Below, piece after piece: positions 34,039 to 42,612 of a stretch of DNA of 64,000 bases. How positions within the stretch are numbered: position 1 is the stretch's first letter; each line of letters starts with the position of its first letter. Location: the NCBI GenBank assembly GCA_030041195.1, contig JASHOI010000006.1, positions 1-64,000 on the forward strand, given 5' to 3'. This DNA is from Streptosporangiaceae bacterium. GTDB taxonomy: Bacteria > Actinomycetota > Actinomycetes > Streptosporangiales > Streptosporangiaceae. The position numbers and the translations under genes are program-made. The notes under the pieces are model-generated. The model saw only the letters and a list, made by a program, of their open reading frames with translations, did not search any database and was not told the DNA's origin.

Positions 34039-35604
34039 TCAGCGTGCCATGCCGGCCACGGTCAGCCAGAAGCTGGCCTCGATGATCGGGATGTCGGTGA
34101 ACACATTCTGCGACCGGCAGGCGTCGTCGAAGCCGCGCCAGTTCCGCACCGCTGCCGGGCGCAGCCGCGCCCTGGCGATCCGCCCGCCCTCGTCGAGCGC
34201 CACCCAGGCCAGCGACTCCCCTCGGCTGGACTCGGCCCAGCCGAGGCCGGAGCTGGCGGCCTGGCCCGGTCCAGCCCCCGGGGGTAGGTCCCGACCCGGG
34301 CCAGCGCCAGTCCGCCCGATCTCCCCGATCAGGCGAACCGACTCGGCTGCCTCGGTGAGCATCACGCGGAACCGGGCAAGCACGTCGCCGGCGTCCGCTA
34401 CCGCGACAGCCAGCGGGAACTCGCCGTAGGGCCACGCGGGGTGATCCGCGCGGGTGTCGGCCGCCAGCCCGGCGGCCCGGGCGACCGGGCCGACGAGACC
34501 GAGACGGCGGGCCGCCTCCTCGGTCACGATCCCGGTGGCCTCGAGACGATCGAGGAACGAGTTCGTGGACAGCAGCGCCTCGGCGGCGCGCTTCAGCTCG
34601 CCGTACGCACCGGGCAGGTCGCTGCGCAGCGCCGCCGCGTCCAGGTCCGCTTTGGCCCCGCCGATGTCAACGACGCCAAACAAATACCGGTGGCCGAACA
34701 CCGCGGCGTTGACGCGCAGCAGCCGCTCCAGCGCGATCTCCGCGGCGGCCTGACCGATCACCAGGCCGGTGGACTGACACAGCGCCGCGGTGGCGGCGGC
34801 GTGGTTATACAGGCGCTCCAGCTCCAGCGCGATCGCCCGGGCTGCCATCGCCTGCGGCGGCGGCTCGAGCCCGAGCGCCGCCTCGGCTGCCGCGGCAAAC
34901 GCCCATGAGTTCCCCACCGCGCCAAGGCCCTCGGTCCGCTCCACGTTGAACAGTGCCTCGCCCGGGGTCATGCCGCGCAGCCGCCACTCCACTCCGCGGT
35001 GCTTGTGCCAGGTGAACAGGTACAGGTCGACGAGCTCCTCGCCGCTGGTCACCAGGCCGTAGTACAGCGACTCCACCGCGACCTGACGAACCGGCCCGAA
35101 CGGGAACTCGAAGGCGTGGCCGCCGACGTGGTGCGGCGCGTGCACGTCCCCGGGCGGCTCCGAGGCCGCCCGGCCGAGCCTGGGCCAGTCCGGCCCGGCC
35201 CACGGTGGCAAGGCCACCCGATTCAGCGGCCTGCCATTGGCCGGCCTGATACCGAACTGCTCATAGATCTCGCATTCCTCCGCGAATGCGCCCGGCACGA
35301 CATCGGACAGCGACGGATAACTCTCGCCGTCGATCAGGGACTCGGTGACCAGGTACCTGCGGTCGGCGTCAAGGCCCCAGACCAGCCGCAGCGTGACCGG
35401 ACCGTCGGTTTCCTGGGTAGCGGCGAACACGTCCGCCAGCCGTGCGCCCGGGTGCGCGGCGACCCGGCGCACCGCGGCGGACAGGCCCGCAACGGGCACA
35501 CCGACCGTGATCACCGGCTCGTCACCGGCGCCATCCTTGCCGAACACGGCCAGGAGATCTCGCAGGCGGGGCTCATCCGCCAGGCCGGGCTGCGTAGTGG
35601 TCAC
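34039..35604 (-). CDS. HycE-like (NuoCD-type) large subunit lacking NiFe ligands, complex B
   Basis: 521 residues from GTG 35604, overlapping the HyfF stop; extra frame upstream is a shadow. The N-terminal NuoC-like part includes YPSLSDVVPGAFAEECEIYEQFGI; the NuoD/HycE-like part begins near residue 160. In true HycE the first NiFe motif is RxCxxC; the equivalent segment here is FNVERTEGLGAVGNSW, without cysteine. The C-terminal CxxC motif is also missing: the protein ends in NVFTDIPIIEASFWLTVAGMAR. It therefore cannot bind the NiFe cofactor. A Gly/Pro-rich insertion (TGAGPGRDLPPGAGPGQ) occurs near residue 445. Confidence 0.88.
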   Translation of the reverse strand: MTTTQPGLADEPRLRDLLAVFGKDGAGDEPVITVGVPVAGLSAAVRRVAAHPGARLADVFAATQETDGPVTLRLVWGLDADRRYLVTESLIDGESYPSLSDVVPGAFAEECEIYEQFGIRPANGRPLNRVALPPWAGPDWPRLGRAASEPPGDVHAPHHVGGHAFEFPFGPVRQVAVESLYYGLVTSGEELVDLYLFTWHKHRGVEWRLRGMTPGEALFNVERTEGLGAVGNSWAFAAAAEAALGLEPPPQAMAARAIALELERLYNHAAATAALCQSTGLVIGQAAAEIALERLLRVNAAVFGHRYLFGVVDIGGAKADLDAAALRSDLPGAYGELKRAAEALLSTNSFLDRLEATGIVTEEAARRLGLVGPVARAAGLAADTRADHPAWPYGEFPLAVAVADAGDVLARFRVMLTEAAESVRLIGEIGRTGAGPGRDLPPGAGPGQAASSGLGWAESSRGESLAWVALDEGGRIARARLRPAAVRNWRGFDDACRSQNVFTDIPIIEASFWLTVAGMAR

Positions 35605-37268
35605 GACATCACCGCCACGCAGTGCCGGATCACGGTGTCCAGGCCCGCGGGAATCCACAGCCCAAGCACAAGCAGCACCACAAGCCCGGCGAACAGCGGA
35701 GCCACGGCCGCGAAGGCCACCGCGCGCCCCCGGTACGGCGCCGCGAGGACGCCCTCCCGTTGCGGCTCTCCGGGGGAATCCCCGTGCGCATTCCCGAGCG
35801 GGCCCGCGGGCGGATCCTTGACTGCTACCCGCGCCGTGCCAGCACCTCCCAGCGCCACCTGAACCTCCCCGCCGCGGGCCGCGCCGGCCAGCGATGGTGA
35901 ATCTGATGCACTCGAGAGATGTGGCTCATGTTCACGTTCATCCGGCGAGCGTCCGGTCACCATGCCGGTCGTAGTCCTGGCAAAAGCGACGAACGCCACC
36001 GCCAGCAGCGCGAGCAGCAGCAACGGGAACACCGGGCTGGACGTGGCGAAGCCTGCGCGGACGATCGTGAGCTCGGACAGGAACACGCCGAACGGCGGCG
36101 ATCCGAGCACGGCGAACGAGCCGAGCAGCAGCGCGCCGCCGGTCACCGGAGCCGCGGCCAGCAGCCCGCGCACACCGGCCGCCTCCTTGGTCCTGTACCG
36201 CAGGACGACGTCACCGCTGGTCAGGAACAGCACGGCCTTGGCAATCGCGTGGTTGAGCGTCTGCAACAGCGCGCCATAGAGCCCGAGCAGACCCCCAAAC
36301 CCCAGCGCGACCGCGATGATCCCCATGTGCTCGACGGACGAGTACGCGAACAGCCGCTTGAAGTTCCCCCGCCTGATCATGAACAGCACCCCGATCACGA
36401 TCGACAGGAAGCCGAACGTCAGCAGGACCGCGCGGGGGAAGGTGCCGCCGAGCCGGGCGTGAGTGATCGCGAGGAACCGGATGATCGCGTACATGCCGGT
36501 GTTGAGCAGCGCGGCCGACAGCATCGCGCTGGCCGGGCTCGGGGCCTCGGCGTGCGCGTCCGGCAGCCAGGTGTGCATGGGGGCCAGGCCCACCTTCGTG
36601 CCGTAGCCCACCACGGCGAGCAGGAACGCCAGCCGCAGGCTCCCCGGGGCCAGCGCGTGCGCGTGGCTGAACAGGTACGGCCAGGCCAGCCGGTACTCGG
36701 CGGCCAGGTGCAGGCCACTGGCCGAGTAATACAGGAACAGCGTCCCCGCCAGCGCGATCGTGACCCCGAACGAGCTGATGATCACGTACTTCCAGGCGGC
36801 CTCGAGCGAGGCCGCTCGGGCCTCCAGGCCGACCAGCGCGGCGCTGGCCAGCGTGCTGGCCTCGATCAGCACGAACAGCGCGCCCAGGTTCCCGGTCTCC
36901 AGCGCCGCGAGCATCAGCGCGGCGAACAGACCGAAGAAGATGTAGTACAGCCGGATCTGGAAGGCCGACAGGTGCCCGGCATCCTCCTCGGCCGTCAGGT
37001 AGGCGACCGAGCCCACGCTGGCGAGCAGGGTCACCGCGGTGACCGTCAGCAGGAAGAAGCAGCTGAGCGAGTCCAGATAGAGATAGCCGGCCCAGCCGCG
37101 CAGCGGTGCGTGGTGCAGTTCCGCGGTCAGCAGCCAGACCGCGCAGGCGAGCGAGACCAGGGCGCCGGCTGACGCCGCCCACCCCGCCAGGCGGCCTCGC
37201 GCGCCGCACGCTGCGGCAGCGGTTCCGGCCAGCGGGCCGGCCGCGGCCACGATCATCACGACGATCAC
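35601..37268 (-). CDS. HyfF-like antiporter subunit with a soluble insertion, complex B
   Basis: 555 residues, ATG 37268. Same channel motifs as complex A: FVLIEASTLASAALV, WKYVIISSFG, YGTKVGLAPMHTWLPDAHAEAPSP, YSSVEHMGI. Relative to complex A (490 residues) it carries a hydrophilic insertion of about 75 residues before the last helix, rich in Glu, Gly and Pro (DEREHEPHLSSAS, then PPAGPLGNAHGD), with no recognisable domain. The 3' end overlaps the HycE-like gene. Confidence 0.9.
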   Translation of the reverse strand: MIVVMIVAAAGPLAGTAAAACGARGRLAGWAASAGALVSLACAVWLLTAELHHAPLRGWAGYLYLDSLSCFFLLTVTAVTLLASVGSVAYLTAEEDAGHLSAFQIRLYYIFFGLFAALMLAALETGNLGALFVLIEASTLASAALVGLEARAASLEAAWKYVIISSFGVTIALAGTLFLYYSASGLHLAAEYRLAWPYLFSHAHALAPGSLRLAFLLAVVGYGTKVGLAPMHTWLPDAHAEAPSPASAMLSAALLNTGMYAIIRFLAITHARLGGTFPRAVLLTFGFLSIVIGVLFMIRRGNFKRLFAYSSVEHMGIIAVALGFGGLLGLYGALLQTLNHAIAKAVLFLTSGDVVLRYRTKEAAGVRGLLAAAPVTGGALLLGSFAVLGSPPFGVFLSELTIVRAGFATSSPVFPLLLLALLAVAFVAFARTTTGMVTGRSPDEREHEPHLSSASDSPSLAGAARGGEVQVALGGAGTARVAVKDPPAGPLGNAHGDSPGEPQREGVLAAPYRGRAVAFAAVAPLFAGLVVLLVLGLWIPAGLDTVIRHCVAVMS

Positions 37269-37290
37269 GGGACGTGCCTCCTGCTCGTGC

Positions 37291-37965
37291 TCATCCCTGC
37301 AACTCCCGTAGTTCCCCAGCGCTTGCGCTCGCGAGCCTGCGCGTCAGCCCGGACACGAAGACCACCATGATCAGCACCCCGGCGACCAGGTCGAGGAAGA
37401 TTCCGGCCTCGACGATGAACGGGAACGTCGCGACCAGCGTGATCGCGCCGAGGAACACCCCGTTCTCCACGATCAGCCAGCCGATGAGCTGGGCCACGGT
37501 GTGCCGCCGGACGACCATGGACAGCCCGCCGAGCAGGATGACCGCGGTGGACAGGGGGACTACCGCCGCGGCGACCAGGCCGTGCGGCAGCAGTTGCGGC
37601 CGGGTCACCAGGTAGGCGAACGCGGTCAGGGCGCCGCCGGCGATCAACGAGGTCGACAGCCCTGTGGACAGCGCTGCGTCTCGCTTGAGTTCCAGACGCT
37701 GGATGAGCAGCCGGCGCGCGGACACCGGGATCCCGATGCCCTTGATCGCGAGGGTGGCCACGGCCAGGACCCAGAGCTCGATGCTTCCGAAAGCGTAGGC
37801 GGCAACAGCCGCGGCAAACGACAGCACCACCGACTGGGCACCGTAGTAGGCCAGGTACCTGTTGAACAGCTTGGAGCCCAGGCAGGCGAAGGACAGCAGC
37901 AGGATCAGCACGCCGGACAGGTCGAGCAGCACGCCTGCGGCGCTGGTCGCGGACAAGCTCTGCAT
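37291..37965 (-). CDS. HyfE-like membrane subunit, complex B
   Basis: 224 residues, following HyfC by four bases. The conserved HyfE block RRHTVAQLIGWLIVENGVF and TFPFIVEAGIFLDLVAGVLI is nearly identical to complex A, pointing to common origin of the two. About six membrane helices. The 22-base gap to HyfF holds a purine-rich ribosome binding site. Confidence 0.88.
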   Translation of the reverse strand: MQSLSATSAAGVLLDLSGVLILLLSFACLGSKLFNRYLAYYGAQSVVLSFAAAVAAYAFGSIELWVLAVATLAIKGIGIPVSARRLLIQRLELKRDAALSTGLSTSLIAGGALTAFAYLVTRPQLLPHGLVAAAVVPLSTAVILLGGLSMVVRRHTVAQLIGWLIVENGVFLGAITLVATFPFIVEAGIFLDLVAGVLIMVVFVSGLTRRLASASAGELRELQG

Positions 37966-37969
37966 CGGC

Positions 37970-38923
37970 TCACGCCCCGATCACATAGGACGTGGCGACG
38001 CCGACCAGCGCCAGCAGAAAAGAGGCACCGAGGAACTCGGCGATGCGGAAGAAACGCAGTTTGGCGAACGACGTGTCGATCACCACGATCGCCAGACCGC
38101 ATACGGCGAGCTTGCCGAGCAGGACCGGGATCGCGAGCAGCGCCGACGGCAGATCCGCCGAGGTGCCGAGGCCCCAGGGAATGACGAACACGTTCATGAA
38201 GATCGAGGACATCACGAAGAGCTTCATCCAGCTCGCCCACTTCATCAGCGCGTACCCGCGGCCCGAGTACTCGAGCACCCGGTTCTCCTCGATCATCGAG
38301 ATCTCGGTGGTGCCGCCGGGGTTGTCGATCGGAATCCGCCCGTTATCCACCAGGACAATCATGAAAAACGCGACGAGGCCGAGCACGTGGGTGGGCAGCA
38401 CCAGCGCGTACGGCGAGGAAGCGATCGCATGGTTCATCAGGTATGGGTTGTCGGATGCGGAGACAGCACCGACGGTGAAGAAGACCAGGATCAGCGCTGG
38501 CTCGGCCATGCTGCCAACCCAGCTGGCCCGGCTCGCCCCGAGGCCACCGGCCGGGCTCGCGGTATCCAGCCCGGCCAGCGAGGTCATGAAGCTGGCCAGA
38601 GTCAGCACGAACGCACCGCCGATCAGGTCGGCGAGGAACGCGAGCGGCAGCGGCGTGTTCGTGATGATTGGCACGATCACGGACACCGTCAGGTAACAAG
38701 CGAAGGCAACGAACGGAGTAATCCGGAAGATCCACGATGCCTGGTCGCTGGTCACGCTGCCCTTTCGCAGCAGCTTGGCCAGGTCCCGGTAGGGCTGCAG
38801 CACGCTCGGGCCGCGCCGGGACGCGAGCATCGCCTCGGCCCGGGTGAGCACCCCCGCGTACAGCGGTGCGAAGCACAGGACCACGAGACTCTGCAGGACC
38901 TGAATCAGGACCGGAACAGACAA
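37970..38923 (-). CDS. HyfC/NuoH-family membrane subunit, complex B
   Basis: 317 residues, first gene of the complex B operon. RGPSVLQPYRDLAKLLRKG at the N-terminus, VDNGRIPIDNPGGTTE in the loop facing the peripheral arm, EYSGRGYALMKW, and KLRFFRIAEFLG near the end. Here the loop reads IDNPG as in bona fide HyfC (complex A has IESPG). In this operon the peripheral arm is present, so the interface should be used. Confidence 0.9.
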   Translation of the reverse strand: MSVPVLIQVLQSLVVLCFAPLYAGVLTRAEAMLASRRGPSVLQPYRDLAKLLRKGSVTSDQASWIFRITPFVAFACYLTVSVIVPIITNTPLPLAFLADLIGGAFVLTLASFMTSLAGLDTASPAGGLGASRASWVGSMAEPALILVFFTVGAVSASDNPYLMNHAIASSPYALVLPTHVLGLVAFFMIVLVDNGRIPIDNPGGTTEISMIEENRVLEYSGRGYALMKWASWMKLFVMSSIFMNVFVIPWGLGTSADLPSALLAIPVLLGKLAVCGLAIVVIDTSFAKLRFFRIAEFLGASFLLALVGVATSYVIGA

Positions 38924-38962
38924 ATGCCCTCCACCTGTCGGCGACGCTCAGGGCGTCCGTGC

Positions 38963-39024
38963 AGGTAGAGGCCATTAGCCCGGGCCGCAAAACATGGCAC
39001 AGGCGTTGCGCGAGCCTCATCGCG
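38963..39024 (-). promoter_or_regulatory. Fluoride riboswitch before complex B operon
   Basis: Minus strand: hairpin CGCG/CGCG with loop ATGAGGCT, long second stem, TAATGG, CCTCTACC. Loop GAGGC pairs with GCCTC. The HyfC start lies 40 bases downstream. Confidence 0.92.
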
Positions 39025-39096
39025 TTACTTCTTCAGGATACACGGGACAACTCGGGACCTGGCAATCTTGACGCGCCCGGGCTGGCCGGCAGAGCG

Positions 39097-39531
39097 TCAC
39101 TCGGCGCTGAGCAGCAGCACCGGGACGGCGCTATCCTTGGCCGCCGCCTCGGCGACCCGGCCCAGCCGCGTGCGCCGCGCCGCACCGTCGCCGTGCCTGC
39201 CGAGCACCAGCAAGTCGAAGCCGTGTTCGGCCGCGTACGTGCACACGGCCCGGCCGACCTGCCGGTCCTCCACGATGTGCAGGCTCATCCGGACTCCGTC
39301 GGCCGCCGACTCACGCATCCGCTCGAACCGGTCCTCGGCGCGTCGCCTGATGGCGAACTCGCTCGCTCGCTGTCCCGCTGCCTCGCTCCCCCGCGCGTCC
39401 GGCACAACGGTCAGCGCCACCACATGGCCCGCGCCGCCGCGAACGATCGCCGCCGCCGCGCTGAGCGCCTCCGTGGCATCGGCCGAAGCGTCCCAGCCGA
39501 CCAGCACCCGGCGAAACGGGCCCGCAGTCAC
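39097..39531 (-). CDS. Universal stress protein (UspA family)
   Basis: 144 residues. The UspA fold is recognisable from FRRVLVGWDASADATEALSAA at the start and VLGRHGDGAARRTRLGRVAE near the end, which contains the G-x2-G-x9-G nucleotide-binding spacing of ATP-binding USPs. The short C-terminal strand VPVLLLSAE completes the domain. Single-domain form. It has its own fluoride riboswitch and promoter, between the two Ehr-type operons. The exact role is unknown; USPs are commonly induced by stress and bind ATP. Confidence 0.92.
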   Translation of the reverse strand: MTAGPFRRVLVGWDASADATEALSAAAAIVRGGAGHVVALTVVPDARGSEAAGQRASEFAIRRRAEDRFERMRESAADGVRMSLHIVEDRQVGRAVCTYAAEHGFDLLVLGRHGDGAARRTRLGRVAEAAAKDSAVPVLLLSAE

Positions 39532-39600
39532 GGGGTCACCTCGGCCTCGCCGCCAATCTCGCCATCATGACCTCCTCCAGCACAGTGCGGATGTCACTGA

Positions 39601-39652
39601 GTAGAGGCCATCAGCGAGCTGTCATCCCGCGGTTACGGCGAGCCTCATCGCC
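39601..39652 (-). promoter_or_regulatory. Fluoride riboswitch before the universal stress gene
   Basis: Minus strand: hairpin GGCG/CGCC with loop ATGAGGCT, second stem, TGATGG, then CCTCTAC. Core identical to the solved aptamer. The gene starts 70 bases later. Confidence 0.94.
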
Positions 39653-39658
39653 ACGGCC

Positions 39659-39687
39659 ATTGTGAGCGGCGGAGGGGACGGTCACAA
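39659..39687 (-). promoter_or_regulatory. Predicted promoter of the universal stress gene
   Basis: Minus strand: TTGTGA (39687-39682) and CACAAT (39664-39659) separated by 17 bases, ending seven bases before the riboswitch. The spacing matches a vegetative sigma promoter. Confidence 0.45.
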
Positions 39688-39730
39688 GTGGTTGCCGGGG
39701 ATCAACTCGCGTCCAGCCTCGCGGGACAGC

Positions 39731-41794
39731 TCAGGCTAGCGCGATGACCACGGCAAGTACCGCAACGAGCGCGATCAGCATGTAGGCGAGGTATGCGTCC
39801 AGGCGACCGGACTGAAGCCGCGTGGCCACCCGCCCGAGCCCGAGCAGTGGCCTCAGCAGCGGCCGGTACAGGTACTGTTCGGCCGGCTCGATCACGTCCG
39901 ACGCGTAGCCGACGTGCGCGGCCGTGTCTTGCCCAAACCCATCGGCCACCGCCGTGGCGCTCGCGCTGCCGCCGGGAGAAAGCCGCCGGACCTCGGTTCT
40001 GGTATGCAGCACGGTAGCCAGCACCCGCCGCGTCGGGCTGGCAAAGCCGAACACCGTATAACGAGCCGACCCGGTCACGCCGGCGGTCGCCGAGCGCCAC
40101 GCGGGCACCCGCCGGACCCGCAGCAGCCTGCGGCCCGACAGGCCCGCGGCGAGCAGCAGCACGATCACGAACAGGGCCGGCATCGCGATCCACAGCCAGG
40201 ACGGCGAGAGGATCGAGAACCCGGCAAACACCGGCTGCAGCACCCAGGGCGACTTCAGCGCGCCGCTGGTCAGCGACGCGGGCACGATCGGTGATAGGCC
40301 GGCGGCGATGACCCGGATCTCCAGCGGCGTCAGCGCCGCCAAGACCAGGCAGGCCGCGCCGAGCCCCGCGATCGCGGCCCGGCCGCCGAGGCGATAGTCC
40401 CGCAGGCCCAGGTCGGCGGCGCCCGGCCGCGACTGTCCGAGCACGACCATGCCGACCAGCCGGACGAACGTAACCCCGGCGAAGCCCGCGGTGAGCGCCA
40501 CCGCCGCGCCCACGACCGCGAGCACCAGCCGGAACCCGAGTCCCGGCACCCGGAACTGCTGCATCAGCGCCTCGAGCAGGAACCATTCGGAGACGAACCC
40601 GGAGGTCGGCGGCAGACCAGCCAGCGTCAGCCCGCCGACCGCGAGACCGACGCCACGCCATCGCGACAGCCGCGCAACACCGCGCACCGCGTCGAGATCG
40701 TCGGTGCCGAACACCGACTCGATGCCCGCGGCGGCGGTGAACAGCAGCGACTTCGCGGCGGTGTGCGCGATCATCTGCAGGGTCGCCGCCAGCATGCCCG
40801 CCGCGATCAGGAGCCGGTCGCCCACGGCCGCGCCGACCATCGCCACACCGAACCCGGCCAGGATCAGCCCGGCGTTCTCCACACTCGAGTACGCGATCAC
40901 CCGCAGCAGGCCGATCTGCACGGCCGCGTGCGCGATGCCCAGCAGCGCGGTCAGCGCGGCGAGGATGAGAACCAGTCCGATCAGCCAGGCCGGCGGCGCG
41001 CCGAGCACGGCCAGCGTGCGCCACAGCCCGTAGAAGCCCACGTTGACCGCTACGCCCGCCATCACGGCCCGGGCGGGCCCGGGCGCTGCCGCGTAACCAC
41101 GCGGCAGCCAGATCTGGAACGGGACCAGGCCGACCTTGATCACGAAGCCGAGCATCAGCAGCGCCTCCGCCGTGGTGCGGACCCCGCCGGGCGGCACGTG
41201 CGCGAAGCTGGCCACGGCCAGCGAGCCGGAACGGGCCGCCAGCAGCAGCAATCCGGCCAGCAGCGCCATGCCGCTGCTCTTGCCGAACGCGAGCGTCACC
41301 AGCGCGGCAGGCGGGCGGTCGTGCTTGCCGCGCTCGAACCCGGCCAGCAGATAGAACGCGAGCGTCAGCATCTCCCAGGAGAACAGCAGCGTGAACGCGT
41401 CCCGCGCGATAAGGAACACCGCCACGGCGGCGAGCGTGAGCGCATAGCTGGCGCCGAGCCCGCGGCGGGCGGTTCCACCCTGGTGCGCCCAGCCGGCGAA
41501 GCCGAGCGATATCCACGCCGCGGCACCGAACGCGAAGACCAGGAAGAGCCCGGAGAGCCGGTCGGCCACTAGCCCCAAGGTGCCGGATCCGAGCACGCCG
41601 GCCGGCCACACCCGGGCCTGATGGCCGGCCAGGGCCCCGGCACCGCCCACGACCAGGCATACCGATCCTGCCGCGCCAGTCAGGTAAGGCAGTGAGGCAG
41701 CCAGGCGCGACTTCGCCCCGGCCGCCAGGTCCAGGACGGCCGCAAGGGCGAATAGGGCAAGACCCGCGGCGAGCACGGCCGAGAACCCAGTCAC
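39731..41794 (-). CDS. HyfB-like (NuoL-type) antiporter subunit, complex C
   Basis: 687 residues from GTG 41794, overlapping the stop of the ferredoxin-HycG fusion. The most diverged of the three HyfB copies: FSWEMLTLAFYLLAGFERG, FVIKVGLVPFQIWLPRGYAAAPGP, AYSSVENAGLIL, HTAAKSLLFTAAAG. The usual PEAHP loop is RGYAAA here. The C-terminal extension ends with LQSGRLDAYLAYMLI. Channel lysine and glutamate positions (WEM, KVGL) are retained, so ion translocation is plausible. Confidence 0.88.
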   Translation of the reverse strand: MTGFSAVLAAGLALFALAAVLDLAAGAKSRLAASLPYLTGAAGSVCLVVGGAGALAGHQARVWPAGVLGSGTLGLVADRLSGLFLVFAFGAAAWISLGFAGWAHQGGTARRGLGASYALTLAAVAVFLIARDAFTLLFSWEMLTLAFYLLAGFERGKHDRPPAALVTLAFGKSSGMALLAGLLLLAARSGSLAVASFAHVPPGGVRTTAEALLMLGFVIKVGLVPFQIWLPRGYAAAPGPARAVMAGVAVNVGFYGLWRTLAVLGAPPAWLIGLVLILAALTALLGIAHAAVQIGLLRVIAYSSVENAGLILAGFGVAMVGAAVGDRLLIAAGMLAATLQMIAHTAAKSLLFTAAAGIESVFGTDDLDAVRGVARLSRWRGVGLAVGGLTLAGLPPTSGFVSEWFLLEALMQQFRVPGLGFRLVLAVVGAAVALTAGFAGVTFVRLVGMVVLGQSRPGAADLGLRDYRLGGRAAIAGLGAACLVLAALTPLEIRVIAAGLSPIVPASLTSGALKSPWVLQPVFAGFSILSPSWLWIAMPALFVIVLLLAAGLSGRRLLRVRRVPAWRSATAGVTGSARYTVFGFASPTRRVLATVLHTRTEVRRLSPGGSASATAVADGFGQDTAAHVGYASDVIEPAEQYLYRPLLRPLLGLGRVATRLQSGRLDAYLAYMLIALVAVLAVVIALA

Positions 41795-42612
41795 CGCTGT
41801 CCTCCCTTGCCGTACCCGAACTCGCGGGATGAGGCCGGCAGACGCCCGATCGCGAGAAGCAGCGCGTGCAGGATGCTGAACGGGGTCGGCGGCGAGCCTG
41901 GCAGCCAGACGTCCACCGGCACGGTCTCGCCGATCCCTCCGGTCACCGCATAGGACGGTGCCGCCAGACCGCCGCTCACCGCATCGGTGCCCACCGCGAT
42001 TACGATCTTCGGTTCGGGCATCGCGTCGTAGCTGCGGCGCAGCGGCTCGGTCATGCCCCGCGCGCCTGCGCCGGTAGCCAGCAGGATGTCCGCGTGCCTG
42101 GGGCTCGCCGTGAAGAAGATGCCGAGCCGGTGCAGGTCGTAGACCGGGTTCGCCAACGCGAGGATCTCCCATTCCTCGGTGCCGTCAGACCCGGCGTCGA
42201 CGTGCCGCAGGTGCACCGAACGGCGCAGCGCCGCGGTCCTGGCGCGCAGCCGGTCCTGCAGCTCGGCCAGCCGCTCCGGCGACTCGGGGAACTCGGGAAC
42301 CACCAGGCCGGACCGCGCCGCAGCCGCGGCCGCGGGCCCAGCCGACCAGCCGAACACGTCGGGCCGCGCCGCCACGCAACGGCCGCAGAGCACACACTTG
42401 CCCTGGTCGAGACGCACGGCACCGTTGCCCGCCGGATCCTCGGCGCGAGTGATCGCGCCGGTCGGACACAGGGCCTCGAGCGCTCCGCCGTCGGCAGCGG
42501 GATGAGCATCGAGCACGGTCGCGGGCCCGGGCACCGCGACCGCGTACGGATCGGGCCTGGACGGCCAGCGGGTGGTGACCACTCCGTTCCGGAGTCCTCG
42601 CAGCGCCCACAT
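41791..42612 (-). CDS. Ferredoxin fused to a cluster-less HycG/NuoB-like subunit, complex C
   Basis: 273 residues, a fusion of two proteins that are separate in complex B. Residues 1-100: one-cluster ferredoxin with C49 (CPTGA) and C73, C76, C79 (CVLCGRC). Residues about 125-273: HycG-like domain aligned to complex B through NPVYDLHRLGIFFT, PRHADILLATG and VPVDVWLPG. All four cluster cysteines are replaced: C43 to D143, C46 to E146, C110 to D210, C139 to S240 (numbers of complex B versus this protein). The fold is preserved without the cluster, so the subunit is structural. The start overlaps the HycE-like stop (ATGA). Confidence 0.88.
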   Translation of the reverse strand: MWALRGLRNGVVTTRWPSRPDPYAVAVPGPATVLDAHPAADGGALEALCPTGAITRAEDPAGNGAVRLDQGKCVLCGRCVAARPDVFGWSAGPAAAAAARSGLVVPEFPESPERLAELQDRLRARTAALRRSVHLRHVDAGSDGTEEWEILALANPVYDLHRLGIFFTASPRHADILLATGAGARGMTEPLRRSYDAMPEPKIVIAVGTDAVSGGLAAPSYAVTGGIGETVPVDVWLPGSPPTPFSILHALLLAIGRLPASSREFGYGKGGQR

